A stretch of 16,423 nt of DNA, from the NCBI GenBank assembly GCA_910585555.1, contig CAJUFU010000069.1:1-16423 (forward strand), in the 5' to 3' direction. The notes beneath the pieces are model-generated. The model did no database searches and was not told the origin of the DNA. It saw nothing but the letters and a program-made list of their open reading frames with translations. The translations under genes and the position numbers were made by a program. Origin of the DNA: an uncultured Lachnospiraceae bacterium (lineage in GTDB: Bacteria > Bacillota > Clostridia > Lachnospirales > Lachnospiraceae). Of this stretch, positions 13,540-16,423 are shown one piece after another. Position 1 is the stretch's first letter. Every line of letters begins with the position of its first letter.

Positions 13540-14961
13540 TCAATGGAACTGAAATCTGTTCTTACCGCCACGCTTTGCCTCATATAACGCTTTGTCAGCA
13601 TTTTGATATAAAAAGCTGTAAGAGGCGCTGCGTGATACGAAGGCAGCACCAATACTGGCGGATAGATTTTGTGCAGGATATTTTTCCTCAAGATTCTTAT
13701 GTACAATGCTCATAAATTTCGTCAACATGGCATCCGCTTCTGCGGCAGTAATATTGCGGCCGATAAAGACGGCAAATTCATCACCTCCCAGGCGGGAGAC
13801 AACGTCCTTATTACGATTGAAGAAGGATTCTAAAAGTTTACTGAAATCCTGCAAAACCTTATCGCCCACAGGGTGCCCAAGCTGATCATTGACCAGTTTA
13901 AAATTATCCATATCTATGATGAGAAGAAGTCCCTGTCCGGGATTTTCTTCCAAGGAAAGGCGGATGTGTTCTTCAAAACCATTTCTATTCCATAAATTGG
14001 TCAAAGGGTCGCGTTTCGCCTTTTTGCGAATGATACTCATTTCCCGTGAAAACTTTGATGTCACGGCAAAGAGAAGCAGGGCGGCGGCTACTGCCACCAT
14101 CAGCATGGGTATTTCAATTCTCTTAAGATTCTGCATCACAACGGCACGGTTCATACAAGTCACGAAATACCATCCAGTATTTTCAATCGTACTGACATTT
14201 ACGAAATAATGACCGTTTCCATCGCCTGGAACTTCGAACAATCCTGTAGTTTCCGTATCCAACAGGCAGCTAATGTTCTGGTATAAAAGAGAGTCATTTT
14301 CAGTGCTCAGGATTTTTCCGGTCATAGCCGCATTGGAGTCTGCCACGATCAGACGGCTGTCTTTGGTTACAAACAGGGCACACTCGATTTCATTGGCGGT
14401 GACCTCCTCCACCAGCTGGGCGGCGTAATCCAGATAAACGTCTGCCGCCAGCACGCGTATTGTGGAATCGTCTTCGAGCCTTGCCGTCACGCTCACACAT
14501 GTGCTACCGGTCATGGCGTCCACATAGGGTTCACCGAAGGTAAACGTATCATGTTTAAGACCTTCTTTATACCAGTCCCGTTCTGTCACAACGAAATCAT
14601 CGTCGGGAACCCAGCCGGAGGAGTCATAATAATTTCCTTTCTCATCTCCCATATACAGACCATAAGGATAGGCATCGTGGGTGCCGGCGCTTGTTTCCAA
14701 CATTTTGTAGGTAGCTTCTTTGTCGAATCCAAGCTGCTGTGCCATGGTTTTGTAGATTGTCATTTCCTGTAAGACAGATTTTGTCCAAGTACTGATATCT
14801 TCCGCATAATTCTGAGATTCCAGGGAAAGCTTGGCTTTGGACAAAATGATAATCTCGTTTCTGACAAGAACAAAGTAGATAGCGATGATCAGAAGGACAA
14901 TGGGAACAATGGTACACACCAGTTTTATATTTGTCCATATGTATCTAGCTCTATGTTTCAA
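13540..14961 (-). CDS. Membrane diguanylate cyclase with dCache sensor and GGDEF domain
   Basis: A 473-residue enzyme predicted to make c-di-GMP from two GTP. Membrane helix 1 is at about 12-33, the external double-Cache sensor at about 35-280, membrane helix 2 at about 285-306, and the GGDEF domain at about 315-473. The active-site GGDEF is at 392-396. An inhibitory RxxD site (RNKD, 383-386) lies exactly five residues before it, so product feedback is expected. The sensor has R128, W130, Y146, D148 and D174, matching in spacing the amino-acid-binding motif known from dCache receptors, with F123 where that motif has Tyr. I chose TTG at 14961 because AGGGGGAA (14967-14974, minus strand) is ideally placed; the in-frame TTG at 14997 would add 12 residues but has no ribosome-binding site. 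It is transcribed alone, divergent from a sensor kinase. Confidence 0.94.
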   Translation of the reverse strand: MKHRARYIWTNIKLVCTIVPIVLLIIAIYFVLVRNEIIILSKAKLSLESQNYAEDISTWTKSVLQEMTIYKTMAQQLGFDKEATYKMLETSAGTHDAYPYGLYMGDEKGNYYDSSGWVPDDDFVVTERDWYKEGLKHDTFTFGEPYVDAMTGSTCVSVTARLEDDSTIRVLAADVYLDYAAQLVEEVTANEIECALFVTKDSRLIVADSNAAMTGKILSTENDSLLYQNISCLLDTETTGLFEVPGDGNGHYFVNVSTIENTGWYFVTCMNRAVVMQNLKRIEIPMLMVAVAAALLLFAVTSKFSREMSIIRKKAKRDPLTNLWNRNGFEEHIRLSLEENPGQGLLLIIDMDNFKLVNDQLGHPVGDKVLQDFSKLLESFFNRNKDVVSRLGGDEFAVFIGRNITAAEADAMLTKFMSIVHKNLEEKYPAQNLSASIGAAFVSRSASYSFLYQNADKALYEAKRGGKNRFQFH

Positions 14962-15021
14962 AAAAATTCCCCCTGTAGATAGCCTGTATGCTATCAAATA
15001 TCCAGTATTTCATAATAATTC

Positions 15022-15050
15022 ATTATAACAAGGGTAATTCGGGAAGTCAA
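15022..15050 (-). promoter_or_regulatory. Promoter of the diguanylate cyclase
   Basis: On the minus strand, TTGACT (15045-15050) and a perfect TATAAT (15022-15027) are separated by 17 bases. This strong sigma-A-type promoter would start transcription near 15015, giving a leader of about 54 bases before the TTG start at 14961. The placement favours that start over the TTG at 14997. Confidence 0.8.
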
Positions 15051-15074
15051 TTCAGGAAGCCGAAACTACACATA

Positions 15075-15103
15075 TTGACAAATACAGGGCGGGATGCTAA
15101 CGT
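15075..15103 (+). promoter_or_regulatory. Candidate promoter of the divergent sensor kinase
   Basis: A perfect TTGACA at 15075-15080 is followed after 17 bases by TAACGT at 15098-15103, which keeps the most important -10 positions. The latter is part of the palindrome TAACGTTA (15098-15105), a possible operator. Transcription would start near 15110, leaving a leader of only about 13 bases, so the -10 assignment is uncertain. Confidence 0.5.
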
Positions 15104-15122
15104 TACAAAAAGGTGGTGTTTT

Positions 15123-16375
15123 ATGATGAAATATTCCATGAAAAGACAGTTTGCATTTGTTCTTCTGGCATTGGTTACAGGTATGATACTGCTTTGTCTT
15201 ATTTTAAACACTACATTGCTTGGAAGATATTATATCAATAAGAAACAAAATGCATTGGTGCGGGCCTATGCCAGCATCAACGAGGCCTCGAGGCAAGGAG
15301 ATATCACCACGGAGGCTTATGATATCGAACTGCAGAAGATTCGTGAAAAGTATAATATCCATGTACTTGTGGCGGACAGTGAATCACAGGCGGTCAAGTT
15401 TTCCATGAGCGACCCCGAAACCGTGATCAAGCAGCTGCTCGATCATATTTTTCTCGGTGTGAGTGAAGAGAATCTTTTGTTAAGTACAGATAATTATAAG
15501 ATGCAGGTAGTCAAAGACTACAGGACCCAGACCGAATATATCGAAATGTGGGGGATGCTTGACAATGGCTACCTTTTCATGCTGCGCAGTGCTTTGGAGG
15601 GGATTCAGGAGAGTGTATCCATCTCCAACCGGTTCCTTGCCTATGTAGGTCTTGTGGCAATTTTCATCAGTGCGCTGCTGGTACTTTGGCTTTCTAATCG
15701 TTTCACAAAACCCATACTGGAGTTGGCCAAGATTTCTGAGCGTATGAAGCACTTAGATTTTGAGGCGAAGTATACAGGGAATGATAAGACAGAAATTGGG
15801 GTTTTGGGAAACAACATTAATGAGTTATCAGAGGCGCTTGAAGAGACGATCTCAGAGTTAAAGACGGCAAATAATGAATTGCTAAAAGATATCGAAAGAA
15901 AAGATAAAGTGGATGAGATGCGCAGAGAGTTTCTTTCTAATGTCTCTCACGAATTAAAGACCCCCATTGCGCTGATTCAGGGCTATGCAGAGGGGTTGAA
16001 GGAGGGCATTAATGACGATGCGGAGAGCAGAGAGTTCTACTGCGACGTCATTATGGATGAAGCCGCCAAAATGAATACCATGGTTAAGAAACTTTTGACA
16101 TTGAATCAATTGGAGTCCGGGAATGAAATCGTCAGTATGGAGCGGTTTGATGTGGCGGCCCTTATCAAAAATTATATCAATTCCTGTGATATTTTATTGA
16201 AACAGAAGGGGATTTCTGTCCGCATGGAAGAGTATGAAGCCGTCTACGCATGGGGGGATGAGTTTAAGGTAGAGGAAGTGTTTGCCAACTATTTTACCAA
16301 TGCCATCAACCATGCGGCAGGAGACAAGGTGATTGCGATTAAGATACAGAAAATGGAGCGGCGCGTGCGGATTTG
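15123..16375 (+). CDS. Transmembrane sensor histidine kinase, 3' end missing (cut by adapter sequence)
   Basis: About 417 residues of a membrane kinase are visible. Membrane helix 1 is at about 8-29, an external sensor domain of about 140 residues follows, membrane helix 2 is at about 173-195, then a HAMP linker, a coiled coil, and HisKA with H276 in SNVSHELKTPIALIQGYAEGL. The start of the HATPase domain has the N-box asparagine N393 in TNAINHA. The later ATP-binding boxes (DNGxG and GxGLG types) are absent because the genomic sequence ends. The apparent stop at 16374-16376 takes its last base from the adapter and is not real. ATG 15123 (or 15126) is chosen over upstream frame extensions because AGGTGG at 15111-15116 is correctly spaced. 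The kinase resembles BaeS/VanS-type partners of OmpR regulators. No regulator lies upstream, so one is expected downstream of the break. Confidence 0.92.
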
Positions 16376-16423
16376 AGATCGGAAGAGCACACGTCTGAAC
16401 TCCAGTCACCGCTCATTATCTCG
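16376..16423 (+). other. Illumina TruSeq adapter plus index: sequencing artefact, not genomic
   Basis: The sequence starts with AGATCGGAAGAGCACACGTC and continues with the rest of the TruSeq read-1 adapter to ...CCAGTCAC. It is then followed by the eight bases CGCTCATT, which I recall as the i7 index D703, and ATCTCG, the start of the constant tail. This is adapter read-through left at the contig end. Any annotation in it, on either strand, is spurious. Confidence 0.98.

Noticed and set aside
14988..15122. N-terminal extension of the last kinase by 45 residues
   Set aside because: The extension covers the divergent promoters, has no ribosome-binding site and puts unlikely residues before the first membrane helix. 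ATG 15123 has AGGTGG at the right distance.
16194..16409. Minus-strand open frame starting in the last bases and reading into the kinase gene
   Set aside because: Its N-terminus is the translated adapter (TGVQTCALPI), and the rest is antisense to the sensor kinase.

Overview
The window reads as the end of an integrated mobile element joined to a stretch of host chromosome from a Gram-positive, Lachnospiraceae-like Clostridia genome. The taxonomic placement is inference. It rests on purine-rich ribosome-binding sites, a moderate-GC chromosome with an AT-rich insert, a hybrid kinase with several PAS-like domains, and an RND pump with a very long adaptor lipoprotein and no outer-membrane channel gene nearby. 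No rRNA, intact tRNA, CRISPR array or IS element is visible.

Layout. (1) Positions 1 to about 2057 are the AT-rich end of a mobile element: a trimeric dUTPase, a small excisionase-like DNA-binding protein and a tyrosine integrase, ending in a copy of a tRNA 3' end (T-loop plus acceptor strand) that marks the attachment site. (2) A strong hairpin terminator and a good sigma-A-type promoter follow, then a co-directional signalling cluster at 2185-8271: a Cache-type chemoreceptor, an unrecognised single-pass membrane protein, an OmpR-type response regulator and a 990-residue hybrid histidine kinase with three PAS-like domains and two receiver domains. (3) After a terminator, 8433-13367 holds a two-gene efflux operon: a 620-residue lipoprotein adaptor with an unusually long helical hairpin, and a 1018-residue RND permease. 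(4) On the minus strand lies a dCache-GGDEF diguanylate cyclase with an intact active site, an inhibitory site and a near-complete amino-acid-binding motif. (5) Divergent to it, a sensor kinase begins at 15123 and is cut off inside its ATPase domain.

The last 48 bases are not genomic. They match an Illumina TruSeq adapter followed by an index. The apparent stop codon of the final kinase uses the first adapter base, so that gene is artificially truncated.

The chromosomal part is a dense sensory neighbourhood (chemoreceptor, phosphorelay, c-di-GMP synthesis and a second kinase) around an export pump. The window holds no CheA, CheW or HPt gene, so the chemoreceptor and hybrid kinase must work with partners encoded elsewhere or in an unconventional way. 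The less-described pieces are the unknown membrane protein between receptor and regulator, and the oversized pump adaptor.
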